NCBI RefSeq assembly: GCF_001896135.2 | Contig: NZ_MPOH02000016.1 | Span: 523,010 to 587,009 of the forward strand | DNA: 64,000 nt | DNA from: Streptomyces phaeoluteigriseus | GTDB taxonomy: Bacteria; Actinomycetota; Actinomycetes; Streptomycetales; Streptomycetaceae | Reading direction: 5' to 3' | Part shown: positions 36,795 to 45,631 of the stretch, piece after piece | Numbering within the stretch: position 1 is the stretch's first letter | Layout: every line of letters begins with the position of its first letter | Program-made: the position numbers and the translations under genes | The notes under the pieces: generated by a model | Databases searched by the model: none | What the model saw: only the letters and a program-made list of their open reading frames with translations | Told to the model about the DNA's origin: nothing

Positions 36795-38180
36795 TCAGAG
36801 CCGCACGGCAGCGCAGTTGAGTACCGCGAGCAGGGTCCGCGCCTGGACGTTGAGGTAGTGCCCGTGCCGGACGAGGGAGTTGAGCTGACCGGGGGTGACC
36901 CAGCGGTAGCCGGGCGGGGGCTCGTCCGGGGCCTGGTCCGCGTCGGCCGTCACGAACAGGTAGCGGCTCTCCGCGTTGAGGAAGCGGCCGCCCTCCTCCG
37001 AGTGGATCGCCTCGTAGCGGATGTCGGCCGGGTCCGCGTCCAGCACGAGGTCGAGGAAGGGGGGCCGCCGGCCGGCGCCGCGGTGGGCGTAGTTCTCCGG
37101 GGTGTACTGGACGGTGGGCGCCAGTTCGACGGTGTCGAGGAAGCCGCCCTCGACGCGGGCGTGGACCAGCACGTGCGGGACGCCGGCGAAGCGGCGTGTC
37201 ACGAAGGCGATCACGCCCTCGGCGCAGGGTTCGATCAGCGGCTGGGACCAGGCGGTCACCTCCCGGCTGTCCGCCTGCACCGAGACGGCCACCACGCGGA
37301 AGTACCGCTGTGCGACGTGCTCGATGGTGGTGGGCGTGCGCACCCAGTCGGTGACCCGGGCCAGGGGCACGGGGTCCACCCGCACGTCGTGGCGGGAGCG
37401 TTCCGCCGTGAACCAGGACCTGACCTCGGTGTCGGAGTGCAGCGCCTCGCGCTCGGCGGGTTCCGTGGGAGCGCAGGCCAGCACGGTGCGCGCGTCCATG
37501 TTCACCACGTTGTCGCGGTGCAGGAGTTCACCGATCTGACCGAGGGTCAGCCAGCAGAAGTCCTCGTCGACCGGCACGTCCTCGTCGGTCTCCACGATCA
37601 TGTTCCGGTTGGACTTGCGCAGGAACCAGGCGCCGTGTTCCGACTGCATCACGTCGGCCAGCACCCGGCCGCGCCCCGGCTCGACGAAGTGGTCGATGTA
37701 CTTGACGTCCGCGCCCCGGTGGACCTTGGTGTAGTTGCTGCGGGTGGCCTGGACGGTGGGCGACAGCTGCAGCAGGTTCGGGTTGCCCGGCTCCATCTTC
37801 GCCTGCATCAGGAAGTGGAGGACTCCGTCGAACTCCTTGGCGAGGATGCCCAGAATGCCGACCTCGGGCTGGTTGATGATCGGCTGCTGCCAGTGCAGGA
37901 GCGGGTCGGGGCCTGTGGTGACGGACACCCCCTCGACGGTGAAGAACCGGCCGCTGTGGTGGCCGAGCACCCCGAAGTCGTCGCGGAACGACCAGCCGTC
38001 CAGCTCCGCGAAGGGGATGCGGTCCACGCGGAACCGGTGGGCCCGGGCACGCCGCGCGAGCCACTCGGTGAAGGCGTCCGTGGGCAGGAAGGCTCCGGTG
38101 CGGGTGGCGGCGGCCGACCGGGCGAACCGCGCGGTCAGGCGGTCGTCGAGGCGGGGGCGCAGGACCGTCGCGGTGCTCAT
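36795..38180 (-). CDS. NDP-4-keto-6-deoxyhexose 2,3-dehydratase
   Basis: 461 aa from the ATG at 38180, which overlaps the rmlB stop (ATGA). It is an internally duplicated protein: each half contains a WSFRDDFG- or WSQPLIEP-type segment and a P-T-V-Q motif (LSPTVQATRSNYTK; LAPTVQYTPENYAH), typical of TylX3/EryBVI/SpnO enzymes. It removes water across C2-C3 of TDP-4-keto-6-deoxyglucose, giving a 3,4-diketo intermediate and committing the pathway to a 2-deoxysugar. Subsequent reduction is probably by the aldo/keto reductase at 31920. Confidence 0.92.
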   Translation of the reverse strand: MSTATVLRPRLDDRLTARFARSAAATRTGAFLPTDAFTEWLARRARAHRFRVDRIPFAELDGWSFRDDFGVLGHHSGRFFTVEGVSVTTGPDPLLHWQQPIINQPEVGILGILAKEFDGVLHFLMQAKMEPGNPNLLQLSPTVQATRSNYTKVHRGADVKYIDHFVEPGRGRVLADVMQSEHGAWFLRKSNRNMIVETDEDVPVDEDFCWLTLGQIGELLHRDNVVNMDARTVLACAPTEPAEREALHSDTEVRSWFTAERSRHDVRVDPVPLARVTDWVRTPTTIEHVAQRYFRVVAVSVQADSREVTAWSQPLIEPCAEGVIAFVTRRFAGVPHVLVHARVEGGFLDTVELAPTVQYTPENYAHRGAGRRPPFLDLVLDADPADIRYEAIHSEEGGRFLNAESRYLFVTADADQAPDEPPPGYRWVTPGQLNSLVRHGHYLNVQARTLLAVLNCAAVRL

Positions 38181-39214
38181 CGCGCTCCCTTCGCGGGCCG
38201 CCGGGAGGCGGGGTTCTCCGCGTGGTCGCTCGTCGGCGCCGGTACGCCACGGTGCTTGGACGCCTTCCACCAGTGGACGTTGTCGCGGTACCAGGCGACC
38301 GTGTCGGCCAGGCCCGAGTCGAAGTCGACGGTGGGCGCGTAGCCCAGTTCCTCACGGATCTTGGTCTCGTCCAGCGAGTACCGCTGGTCGTGTCCCTTGC
38401 GGTCGGGGACGTAGCGGATCCAGGACCGGTCGAGGCCGGCCAGCTCGACCAGGCGCTCGGTCACGGCCAGGTTCGTCCGTTCGTTCCCGCCGCCCACGTT
38501 GTAGATCTCGCCGGCCCGGCCGCGGGTGAGGACCAGCTGGATGGCGCGTGAGTGGTCGTCGACGTGCAGCCATTCGCGGATGTTCAGGCCGTCGCCGTAG
38601 ACCGGGACGGGCTCGCCTTCGAGGAGGTTGGTGATGAACAGCGGGATCAGTTTCTCGGGGTGCTGGTGGGGGCCGTAGTTGTTGGAGCAGCGGGTGATGG
38701 ACAGGTCCAGGCCGTGGGAGCGCCAGAAGGCTCGGGCGATCAGGTCGGAGGCCGCCTTGGACGCGGCGTAGGGCGAGTTGGGCAGCAGCGGCCACTCCTC
38801 GGTCCACGAGCCGTGCTCGATGGTGCCGTAGACCTCGTCGGTGGACACGTGCACCACCCGTGGCACGCCGGCCCACACGCAGGCTTCCAGGAGCACCTGC
38901 GTGCCGAGGACGTTGGTGCGGGTGAAGGCGTCGGCGGAGGCCAGGGAGCGGTCCACGTGGGACTCGGCGGCGAAGTGGACCACCGCGTCGTGCCCGGGCA
39001 GCAGGTCGTGCAGCAGGTCGCGGTCGCAGATGTCGCCCACGACCAGGTCGAGCCGCGGGTGGCCGAGGGGGATGTTGTCGCGGTTGCCGGCGTAGGTGAG
39101 CTTGTCCAGCACGGTCACGTGCGCGTCCTCGTAGCCCGCGTAGCCACCCGCGAGCATGGTGCGCACGTAGTGCGAGCCGATGAACCCGGCACCGCCGGTC
39201 ACCAGGACCCTCAT
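38177..39214 (-). CDS. rmlB: dTDP-glucose 4,6-dehydratase
   Basis: 345 aa from the ATG at 39214, overlapping the rmlA stop. MRVLVTGGAGFIGSHYVRTM is the NAD motif, STDEVYG carries the T-D-E catalytic triad, and YAASKAASD supplies YxxxK. It converts TDP-glucose to TDP-4-keto-6-deoxyglucose, the branch point of the sugar pathway. The C-terminus is extended by about 15 residues (HAENPASRRPAKGAR) relative to the core. Tightly coupled within rmlC-rmlA-rmlB-dehydratase. Confidence 0.95.
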   Translation of the reverse strand: MRVLVTGGAGFIGSHYVRTMLAGGYAGYEDAHVTVLDKLTYAGNRDNIPLGHPRLDLVVGDICDRDLLHDLLPGHDAVVHFAAESHVDRSLASADAFTRTNVLGTQVLLEACVWAGVPRVVHVSTDEVYGTIEHGSWTEEWPLLPNSPYAASKAASDLIARAFWRSHGLDLSITRCSNNYGPHQHPEKLIPLFITNLLEGEPVPVYGDGLNIREWLHVDDHSRAIQLVLTRGRAGEIYNVGGGNERTNLAVTERLVELAGLDRSWIRYVPDRKGHDQRYSLDETKIREELGYAPTVDFDSGLADTVAWYRDNVHWWKASKHRGVPAPTSDHAENPASRRPAKGAR

Positions 39215-40278
39215 GCCGCCACCTCCACGCGCGTGTGGTCGCCGACGACCAGCCGGTGGTGGGCGTCGACGTGGGCGCTGGGTCCGACGCTGGCCGCTCG
39301 CCCGATCAGGGAGGCGGCCAGGCCGGGGACCTCGGTGATCGAGGCGCCCGCCATGACGATGGAGTCGGCGAGGCGGGTGGCGCGCAGCACGCAGTGCTCG
39401 CCGATGGCGCTGTCCGGCCCGATGTGGCAGTCCTCGACGACGGTGTGCGCGCCGATGATCGCCGGTCCCACGATGCGGGAGCGCACGACGCGGGCCCCGG
39501 CCTCGACGACGACCCTGCCGACGATCTCGCTGGCGGCGTCGACGTCTCCGTCGACGCGCGGGACGAGCCGGGCCAGCATCCACCGGTTGCAGTCGAGTAC
39601 GTCCTCGGCTCGTCCGGTGTCCTTCCAGTAGCCGGCGTACTCCCCGGCCCGCACGTCGGCGCCCTGGGTCACCAGCCACTGGATGGCGTCGGTGATCTCC
39701 AGTTCGCCGCGCGCGCTCGGCCGGATGGCGTCGACGGCCTCATGGATGGCGGGCGTGAAGAAGTACACGCCGACCAGGGCCAGGTCGCTCGCGGGCTTCT
39801 CGGGCTTCTCGACGAGACGCACCACGGTGCCGTCGGGGCCCAGTTCGGCGACGCCGAACGCCCGCGGGTCGGCGACCCTGCGCACCACGACCTGCGCGGC
39901 CGGGTGGTGCCGGTGGAAGTCGGCGGCGAGGGCGTCGATGCCCTGGGGCAGCATGTTGTCGCCGAGGTACATCACGAAGTCGTCCTCGCCGAGGAACGAT
40001 CGTGCCAGCCGCACGCAGTGCGCGAGCCCCAGCGGCCGGTCCTGCCGGACGTAGGTGATGCGCGCGCCGAAGCGCGCGCCGTCGCCGACGACCTCGGCGA
40101 TCTCGGAGGCCCGGTCACCGACGATGATCCCGATGTCGGTCACGCCCAGGTCGCGGATGCTTTCCAGCACGTGTTCCAGAACCGGTTTGTTGGCGACCGG
40201 GATGAGCTGTTTGGGCATCGAATAACTGAAGGGGCGCAGGCGTGTACCCGACCCGCCCGACAGCACCAGAGCCTTCAT
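39211..40278 (-). CDS. rmlA: Glucose-1-phosphate thymidylyltransferase, long form
   Basis: 355 aa. MKALVLSGGSGTRLRPFSYS is the nucleotidyltransferase signature with GTRLRP; LGDNM binds Mg2+/sugar phosphate; VEKPEKP is the Lys loop. A left-handed beta-helix C-terminus (about residues 250-355, IVGPAIIGAHTVVEDCHIG) marks the StrD-like long form of antibiotic clusters. It activates glucose-1-phosphate to TDP-glucose. Start at 40278 overlaps the rmlC stop. Confidence 0.94.
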   Translation of the reverse strand: MKALVLSGGSGTRLRPFSYSMPKQLIPVANKPVLEHVLESIRDLGVTDIGIIVGDRASEIAEVVGDGARFGARITYVRQDRPLGLAHCVRLARSFLGEDDFVMYLGDNMLPQGIDALAADFHRHHPAAQVVVRRVADPRAFGVAELGPDGTVVRLVEKPEKPASDLALVGVYFFTPAIHEAVDAIRPSARGELEITDAIQWLVTQGADVRAGEYAGYWKDTGRAEDVLDCNRWMLARLVPRVDGDVDAASEIVGRVVVEAGARVVRSRIVGPAIIGAHTVVEDCHIGPDSAIGEHCVLRATRLADSIVMAGASITEVPGLAASLIGRAASVGPSAHVDAHHRLVVGDHTRVEVAA

Positions 40279-40889
40279 GTCAGTGAATTCCTTACGGCGT
40301 TGGATTGTGTGCCTCGTGCAGCAACCGGCCACCTGGCGAGAACTCCGGCCGCTTCGGCTTCCGCGACGCTCGGGGCGTTGGCGTCCTTCCGGGACATCAG
40401 CGGTGGTTCGTCGAAACCCCAGGGCAGGGCGAGATCGGGGTCGAGCGGGTCGATGTCGATCTGGGTGCCGGGCACGTGCTCGCTGGACAGGACGTAGCAG
40501 ATGCAGGTGTCGTCGTCGAGCGCGAGGAATCCGTGCCCGACGCCTTCGGGTATGTACAGGGCGCGTCCCGATTCCGCGTCCAGGAGGGTCGTCTGGTACG
40601 TCCCGAAGGCCGGTGAGCCGACCCGGAGGTCGACGACGATGTCACGGAGTGCGCCGCGGACGCAGGTGACGTACTTGGCCTGCCCCGGCGGTATGGCCAC
40701 GCTGTGGAGGCCGCGCAGGGTGTTGCGGTGGGACACGGAGTAGTTGATCTGCCGGGGGACGAAGGGGTGCCCCAGGGTGTCGGCGAGCAGATCGGACCGG
40801 AAGTGTTCGAAGAACGCGCCGCGCTCGTCGACGAGGTGCCGGGGCGTGATGACGTACGCCCCGGGGACGGCTGTCTCGGAGATGTGCAC
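40275..40889 (-). CDS. rmlC: dTDP-4-keto-6-deoxyhexose 3,5- (or 5-)epimerase
   Basis: 204 aa from a GTG at 40889 (AGAAGGAAGG upstream). Cupin with the conserved catalytic His in TLRGLHSVAIPPGQAK and Asp in VDLRVGSP; Tyr lies in NYSVSHRN and ALYIPEGVGHGF. It resembles EryBVII/TylCIII-type epimerases that act on the deoxygenated intermediate, implying an L-configured sugar. It follows the aminotransferase by 33 nt. Confidence 0.88.
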   Translation of the reverse strand: MHISETAVPGAYVITPRHLVDERGAFFEHFRSDLLADTLGHPFVPRQINYSVSHRNTLRGLHSVAIPPGQAKYVTCVRGALRDIVVDLRVGSPAFGTYQTTLLDAESGRALYIPEGVGHGFLALDDDTCICYVLSSEHVPGTQIDIDPLDPDLALPWGFDEPPLMSRKDANAPSVAEAEAAGVLARWPVAARGTQSNAVRNSLT

Positions 40890-40922
40890 GGGCGGGGACC
40901 GCCTTCCTTCTCGCGCCGGCCG

Positions 40923-42077
40923 TCAGTGAGCTGCCGCGGTCAGGCGGTGCTCGACGGCCTTGCGCAGTTCGTCCGCGACGGTGCGCACCTCGGAGTCGTC
41001 GAGCCCCTGGTGCAGGGGCAGCAGCAGCGTCGTCGCGGACGCCTCCTCGACACCGGGCAGGTCCCGCGGTCCGGCACCGTAGGCGGGCACCTTGTGCAGC
41101 GGCGGGTAGCGGAAGGTGGTGTAGATGTCGCGGGCCAGCAGATCGGCTGCGACCTGGTCCCGGATCGCCGCGTCCAGCTGCACCCAGTAGAAGTAGTACG
41201 TGCCGTGCTGGCCCTCCGGCAGGGCGGGCGGCAGCACGACGCCCTCGGCACCGGCCAGCAGCCGGTCGTAGAGCCCCGAGATCTCCTGGCGCCGTGCGAC
41301 GAACCCGGGCAGCCGGCGCAGTTGCACGGTGCCGATCGCCGCGGTCAGGTCGTTGCCGATCAGGCGACGGCCGAACTCCCGCACCTCCAGGTCCCACCAG
41401 CGGTCGGACACCTTGGCCTTGGAGAAGCCGGTGGCCTTGTTGTCCAGGCCGTGGTAGGCCAGCCTGCGGGCCTTGCGGGCGAGTTCGGCGTCGCGGACGT
41501 ACAGCATGCCGCCGTCCCCGGTGACCAGGACCTTCATGGCGTCGAAGCTCCACACCCCCAGGTCGCCGAACGTGCCGCACCGGGTCTCGCCGTCGCCCGA
41601 GGCGACGGCGCAGGCGGCGTCCTCGACCAGCGTCACGCCACGGGAGCGGCACAGCTCGGCGATGGCCGCCACCTCGCCGGGGAGGCCGCCGTAGTGCAGC
41701 AGGAGCACCGCCTTGGTGCGCGGGGACAGGGCGCTCTCCACGTGGGCCGGCGTCGGGTTGAGGGTGCGCGGGTCGACGTCGCAGAACACCGGGCGGGCGC
41801 CGGTGGACGCCACGGCGTTGGCGGCGGCCACGAAACTCACCGAGGGCAGCACGACCTCGTCACCGGGGCCGAGGCCGAGGAGTTCGGTGGCGAGGAAGAG
41901 TCCGGCCGTGGCCGCGTTGATGAAGATCGTGTGTTCCGGCGGGACGCCCAGGTGTTCGGCGAACCGGGCCTCGAACTCCCTGGTGCGGGGGCCGTGTCCC
42001 AGCCAGTTGTCGGCGAACACCTCTGAAACGGCCTCGAGTTCCTCGGCGCCCAGGCTGGGCTGGAACACGTTGATCAT
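40923..42077 (-). CDS. DegT/DnrJ/EryC1-type PLP aminotransferase
   Basis: 384 aa from the ATG at 42077 (GGAG upstream). FINAATAGLFLATELLGLG, the Asp/Ala pair VEDAACAVASGD and the PLP lysine in WSFDAMKVLVTGDGGML mark an NDP-sugar aminotransferase of the C4-amino type (ArnB/SpnR-like loops such as GDGGMLYVRD). It would install a 4-amino group on the dideoxyhexose. Alternatively it could aminate the polyketide aldehyde, though class III enzymes usually do that. No N-methyltransferase is present in the window. First gene of the sugar operon. Confidence 0.85.
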   Translation of the reverse strand: MINVFQPSLGAEELEAVSEVFADNWLGHGPRTREFEARFAEHLGVPPEHTIFINAATAGLFLATELLGLGPGDEVVLPSVSFVAAANAVASTGARPVFCDVDPRTLNPTPAHVESALSPRTKAVLLLHYGGLPGEVAAIAELCRSRGVTLVEDAACAVASGDGETRCGTFGDLGVWSFDAMKVLVTGDGGMLYVRDAELARKARRLAYHGLDNKATGFSKAKVSDRWWDLEVREFGRRLIGNDLTAAIGTVQLRRLPGFVARRQEISGLYDRLLAGAEGVVLPPALPEGQHGTYYFYWVQLDAAIRDQVAADLLARDIYTTFRYPPLHKVPAYGAGPRDLPGVEEASATTLLLPLHQGLDDSEVRTVADELRKAVEHRLTAAAH

Positions 42078-42221
42078 CGTAAATGCTCCGATCGGAGGTC
42101 GCGGTGAATTGCACTGCCGCACCGGCAGCAGCGGACAGGGACCGCTCCTGCGCCCGACAGGCGGGGTTTCCGGCACCGAATCGGGCAGCGGAATTCAACA
42201 GCCGCCACCTAACGCCTGAGG

Positions 42222-42264
42222 AAGCTACACGGGCCCCTCAGGAAGGCAGTAACGGCGCGGTAAC
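42222..42264 (-). promoter_or_regulatory. SARP-type promoter of the sugar operon
   Basis: Minus strand GTTACCG (42264-42258) and GTTACTG (42253-42247) are near-perfect heptamers 11 bp apart, followed after exactly 19 nt by TAGCTT (42227-42222). Leader of about 145 nt to the aminotransferase. The remaining 42265-42402 serves the divergent SnoaL-like gene and shows no clear heptamer pair. Confidence 0.78.
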
Positions 42265-42402
42265 CACCGGCTCTCCGCCCTTCGATGACCGGCTGATGGA
42301 ACGGCCGCCCATACCGTGTGACGGCGCATTCGCAGTTCCGTGGCTCCACCACGCCGAAGACACAGCGGCGTCGAATTCACCAAGAAGGGGAGCGGTATCG
42401 CC

Positions 42403-42792
42403 ATGACCGTAGCCAGTGACGAGCTGACCGAAGAAGTTCTCGCGCACGCCGAGAACTACGTGCGTGCTTTCAACTCGGGCGACGCGGCCGCCGTCGACCT
42501 GCTCTACACCGAGGACGCGGTCTCCGTCTGGGAAAAGGGCAAGCCGGTGAGCGGCGCCGAGCGCAGGGCCGGCCTCGCCGAATTCTTGGCGCGGAAGCCG
42601 GTGATGAAGATCGAGATTCTCGAGTCGTACGTCATCTCCGACACCGCGCTGCTCGCCGTGGACTGGACGATCGACACCCCCACGTCGCAGGGCACCGAGC
42701 GCCAACAGGGCATCGGCGTGGACGTGCTGCGGCGCGGCGCCGACGGCCGGTGGCGCTTCGCCATCGACAACCCGTACGGCACGGACATCTGA
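42403..42792 (+). CDS. SnoaL/SgcJ-like NTF2-fold protein 1
   Basis: 129 aa. AHAENYVRAFNSGDAAAVDLLYTEDAVSVW (here cited in part) is the cone-shaped NTF2/SnoaL opening, and RRGADGRWRFAIDNPYGTD its final strand. Annotated relatives (SgcJ/EcaC family) are cyclases, isomerases or small oxidoreductase-like helpers in polyketide clusters. No obvious catalytic His/Asp pair beyond D-rich strands can be assigned. Paralog of the next gene. First gene of a long rightward operon. Confidence 0.75.
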   Translation: MTVASDELTEEVLAHAENYVRAFNSGDAAAVDLLYTEDAVSVWEKGKPVSGAERRAGLAEFLARKPVMKIEILESYVISDTALLAVDWTIDTPTSQGTERQQGIGVDVLRRGADGRWRFAIDNPYGTDI

Positions 42793-42867
42793 CCCGCCCT
42801 CCCCCGTCCCGTCCCGGCGGCCTTGCCGGCTGCCCGCACCCCGACCACGAAGCGAGGAAGCCCGACC

Positions 42868-43266
42868 ATGAGCCAGGCCCTGGACCTCACCCTCACCGAC
42901 GACCCGCACCAGCAGAACGACGTGTTCACCGACGCCTTCAACTCCGGTGAGGGCGCCGTCTTCGACCAGCTGTACCGGTCGGACGCGATCTCCAACCTCA
43001 CCGGCACGACGCTGACCGGCCCCGAGCGCACCCGGGCCATCACGGAGTTCCTCGCCACCAGGCCGAAGCTGACCGCCACGGTGCGGCAGACCTACCGCAC
43101 GGGCGACACGATGCTGCTGATCGTGGACTTCTCGGTGGAGGCCGTGGGCGCGGACGGCTCCCCAGAGAAGCTCGACGGCCGGTGCACGGACGTGCTCGTG
43201 CGGGACGGGAACGGCAAGTGGATCATGGCGATCGACCGTCCGGTGATGCACACCCCCAACACCTAG
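42868..43266 (+). CDS. SnoaL/SgcJ-like NTF2-fold protein 2
   Basis: 132 aa, AGCGAGGAAG upstream of the ATG. TDAFNSGEGAVFDQLYRSDA aligns with the paralog's FNSGDAAAVDLLYTEDA, and VLVRDGNGKWIMAIDRPV with its last strand. The tandem duplication suggests a heterodimeric or two-step role such as epoxide opening or cyclisation. Followed 41 nt later by the CCR gene. Confidence 0.75.
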   Translation: MSQALDLTLTDDPHQQNDVFTDAFNSGEGAVFDQLYRSDAISNLTGTTLTGPERTRAITEFLATRPKLTATVRQTYRTGDTMLLIVDFSVEAVGADGSPEKLDGRCTDVLVRDGNGKWIMAIDRPVMHTPNT

Positions 43267-43307
43267 GCCACCGCCCCGCGGACCCCATCTCACGAGGACG
43301 GATCACG

Positions 43308-44633
43308 ATGGATTCTCTGACCGAGGCTCTCCTTACGGGTGCTCCGGAGGAGGTTCTCGCGCGCGAGCAGGTGCCGGACCATTTCGACGCCGCCCACCTG
43401 CGCGCCGAGGACGTCGGCATGTTCGAGGGAGCGCAGGACAAGGACGTACGCCGGTCCATCCGGGTGGGCCCGGTGGCCATGCCGGAACTGGCGCCGGACG
43501 AGGTGCTGGTGGCGGTCATGGCCAGCGCGATCAACTACAACACGGTGTGGTCCGCGACCTTCGAGCCGGTGCCGACCTTCCGGTTCCTGGAGCGCTTCGG
43601 CCGCCAGGGCGGCCACGCCGCCCGGCACGACCTGCCGTACCAGGTGATCGGCTCGGACGCCTCCGGTGTCGTGGTGCGGGCCGGCTCCGCCGTGCGGCGC
43701 TGGCGCCCGGGCGCCCACGTCGTCGTCTCCTGCGTCCAGGTGGACGACCACGAACCGGCCACGCACGCGGACGCCATGCTGGGTGCCGAGCAGCGCATCT
43801 GGGGTTACGAGACGAACTTCGGCGGCCTCGCCCGGTACGCCGTGGTCAAGGCCAGTCAGCTGCTGCCGAAGCCGGGCCATCTGACCTGGGAGGAGTCGGC
43901 CGGTGTGCTGCTCACCGCGGCAACCTCCTACCGGATGCTGATCAGCGACAAGGGTGCCCGGATCAAGCTCGGTGACGTGGTGCTGATCTGGGGCGCCACC
44001 GGTGGCCTCGGGGCGTTCGCGGTGCAACTGGTCAAGCAGGCCGGCGGGATCCCGGTCGGGGTGGTCGGTTCCGAGCGGAAGGCGAAGGCCCTGCGCGCCC
44101 TGGGCTGCGATGTGATCGTCAACCGGGCCGAGATCGGCCTGGGCGACGCGACGACGCCCGAGGAGACCGTCGAGCAGGGCAAGCGCCTGGGGCGGTTCAT
44201 CCGCCGCGAGGTCGGCGAGGACCCCAGCGTCGCCTTCGACTACATCGGCCGCGCCACCTTCGGCGTCTCGGTGTTCGTCGTACGCCGCGGCGGCACCGTG
44301 GTCACCTGCGGCTCCAGCACCGGCTACCAGCACACCTACGACAACCGCTACCTGTGGATGAACTCCAAGCGGATCGTCGGCAGTCACGCCGCGAACCTCC
44401 AGGAACAGGCCGAGCTGAACCGGCTGGTCGCGCTCGGCAGGATCGCCCCCGTGCTCTCCTCGGTGTACACCCTGGACGAGGTGGGCGAGGCGGCGCGACT
44501 GGTGCAGACCAACCAGCACCTCGGCAAGGTGGCCGTGCTGTGCCAGGCGCCCCGGGAGGGCCTCGGGGTCACCGACCCGCAGCTGCGGGAGCGGATCGGC
44601 GCCGACGCGCTCAATCCGCTGCGGAGCCTGTGA
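43308..44633 (+). CDS. ccr: Crotonyl-CoA carboxylase/reductase-family enzyme
   Basis: 441 aa. Medium-chain dehydrogenase of CCR type: ASAINYNTVWSATFEPVPTF is the diagnostic N-terminal signature, GSDASGVVVRAGSAVRRW the GroES-like part, VLIWGATGGLGAFAVQLVKQ the NADPH fold. CCRs reductively carboxylate 2-enoyl-CoAs to alkylmalonyl-CoA extender units. Its stop overlaps the KASIII start. With the two following genes it makes a self-contained extender route: condensation, ketoreduction, dehydration by a housekeeping enzyme, then reductive carboxylation. Chain length cannot be read from the sequence. Confidence 0.92.
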   Translation: MDSLTEALLTGAPEEVLAREQVPDHFDAAHLRAEDVGMFEGAQDKDVRRSIRVGPVAMPELAPDEVLVAVMASAINYNTVWSATFEPVPTFRFLERFGRQGGHAARHDLPYQVIGSDASGVVVRAGSAVRRWRPGAHVVVSCVQVDDHEPATHADAMLGAEQRIWGYETNFGGLARYAVVKASQLLPKPGHLTWEESAGVLLTAATSYRMLISDKGARIKLGDVVLIWGATGGLGAFAVQLVKQAGGIPVGVVGSERKAKALRALGCDVIVNRAEIGLGDATTPEETVEQGKRLGRFIRREVGEDPSVAFDYIGRATFGVSVFVVRRGGTVVTCGSSTGYQHTYDNRYLWMNSKRIVGSHAANLQEQAELNRLVALGRIAPVLSSVYTLDEVGEAARLVQTNQHLGKVAVLCQAPREGLGVTDPQLRERIGADALNPLRSL

Positions 44634-45631
44634 TGGACGAGCGGCCCATCGGGATCCTGGGCACGGGCTCCTACCTTCCCAAGGACGAGGTCGGCAACGA
44701 CGAGATCGCCGCCCGGGTGGGAGTGAGCCCGCAGTGGATCGAGGAGCGCACCCACATCACCGCCCGGCGTTTCGCCGCGCCGCACGAGGCGACCTCGGAC
44801 CTGGCGGTGCGGGCCGCCGAACGCGCGCTGGAGTCGGCGGGACTGACGGCCGGCGACATCGACTACCTCATCGTGTCCACCTCCACGCCGGACTCCCCCC
44901 AGCCCCCGACGGCGTACCACGTCCAGCGGGGACTGGACGCCCGTGCCGCGGTCTGTTTCGACGTCAACGTCGTCTGCAGCGGCTTCGTGTACGCACTCGA
45001 GGTCGCGCGCCGGCTGCTCGCCGGACGCCCGGGAGGCCGGGCGCTGGTCGTCGGAGCCGACGTGTACTCGCGGATCCTGGACTTCACGGACCGGCGTACG
45101 GCCGTGCTGATGGCGGACGGGGCGGGAGCCGCCGTGATCGGGGAGGTCGAGCCGCCCCGTGGGTTCGTCGACATGGAGCTGGCCAGCCGGGGCGAGGGCC
45201 ACCGGCTGATCCGGGTCGAGGCGGGCGGCAGCCGGCTGCCCGCGTCCGAGCGGACCCTGCGGGAGGGCTCGCACTTCTTCCGCATGGAGGGCCGCGCGGT
45301 GCGGGACTTCGTCCTGGAGAACCTGCCCGGCCTCGTCGAGACGCTGTGCCGGCGTGCAGGTGTGTCCCGGGACCGCATCGACCACTTCGTGCCCCACCAG
45401 CCCAACGGGGTCATGCTCGCGCAGATCGTCGAGCGGTTGGGCCTGGCGGCCGCCATGACCCACCGGACCCTCGACCGGTACGGCAATCCCGGCAACGCCG
45501 CCGTCGCCGTGACGCTCGACACGGCGAACCGGCAGGGCCATCTCAACGACGGCGACATCGTGCTGCTCGCGGGTTTCGGCGGCGGCATGTCGATGGGCGC
45601 CGGCCTCATCCGCTGGGGAGTGACAGCATGA
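44633..45631 (+). CDS. FabH-like ketosynthase III
   Basis: 332 aa. IGILGTGSYLPKDEVGND is the KASIII opening. The catalytic triad is recognisable: Cys in VNVVCSGFVYALE, His in HFVPHQPNGVML and Asn in DRYGNPGNAAVA. VVCSG and GNPGN differ from the usual AACAG and GNTSA, as in specialised KASIIIs that load unusual acyl units. Start overlaps the CCR stop (TGATG) and its stop overlaps the next ATG, so the three are coupled. It likely makes the 3-ketoacyl precursor of an alkylmalonyl extender; priming the PKS is an alternative. Confidence 0.88.
   Translation: MDERPIGILGTGSYLPKDEVGNDEIAARVGVSPQWIEERTHITARRFAAPHEATSDLAVRAAERALESAGLTAGDIDYLIVSTSTPDSPQPPTAYHVQRGLDARAAVCFDVNVVCSGFVYALEVARRLLAGRPGGRALVVGADVYSRILDFTDRRTAVLMADGAGAAVIGEVEPPRGFVDMELASRGEGHRLIRVEAGGSRLPASERTLREGSHFFRMEGRAVRDFVLENLPGLVETLCRRAGVSRDRIDHFVPHQPNGVMLAQIVERLGLAAAMTHRTLDRYGNPGNAAVAVTLDTANRQGHLNDGDIVLLAGFGGGMSMGAGLIRWGVTA

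Noticed and set aside
42290-42312. A SARP heptamer pair for the SnoaL operon (ATGACCG-N4-ATGGAAC)
   Set aside because: Poor second heptamer and no -10 at the 19-nt distance seen in the other promoters.
42403-43266. Enediyne cluster signature from SgcJ-like proteins
   Set aside because: No enediyne PKS, effector or partner genes are present, and the visible PKS is modular with DH/KR modules and a reductase terminus.
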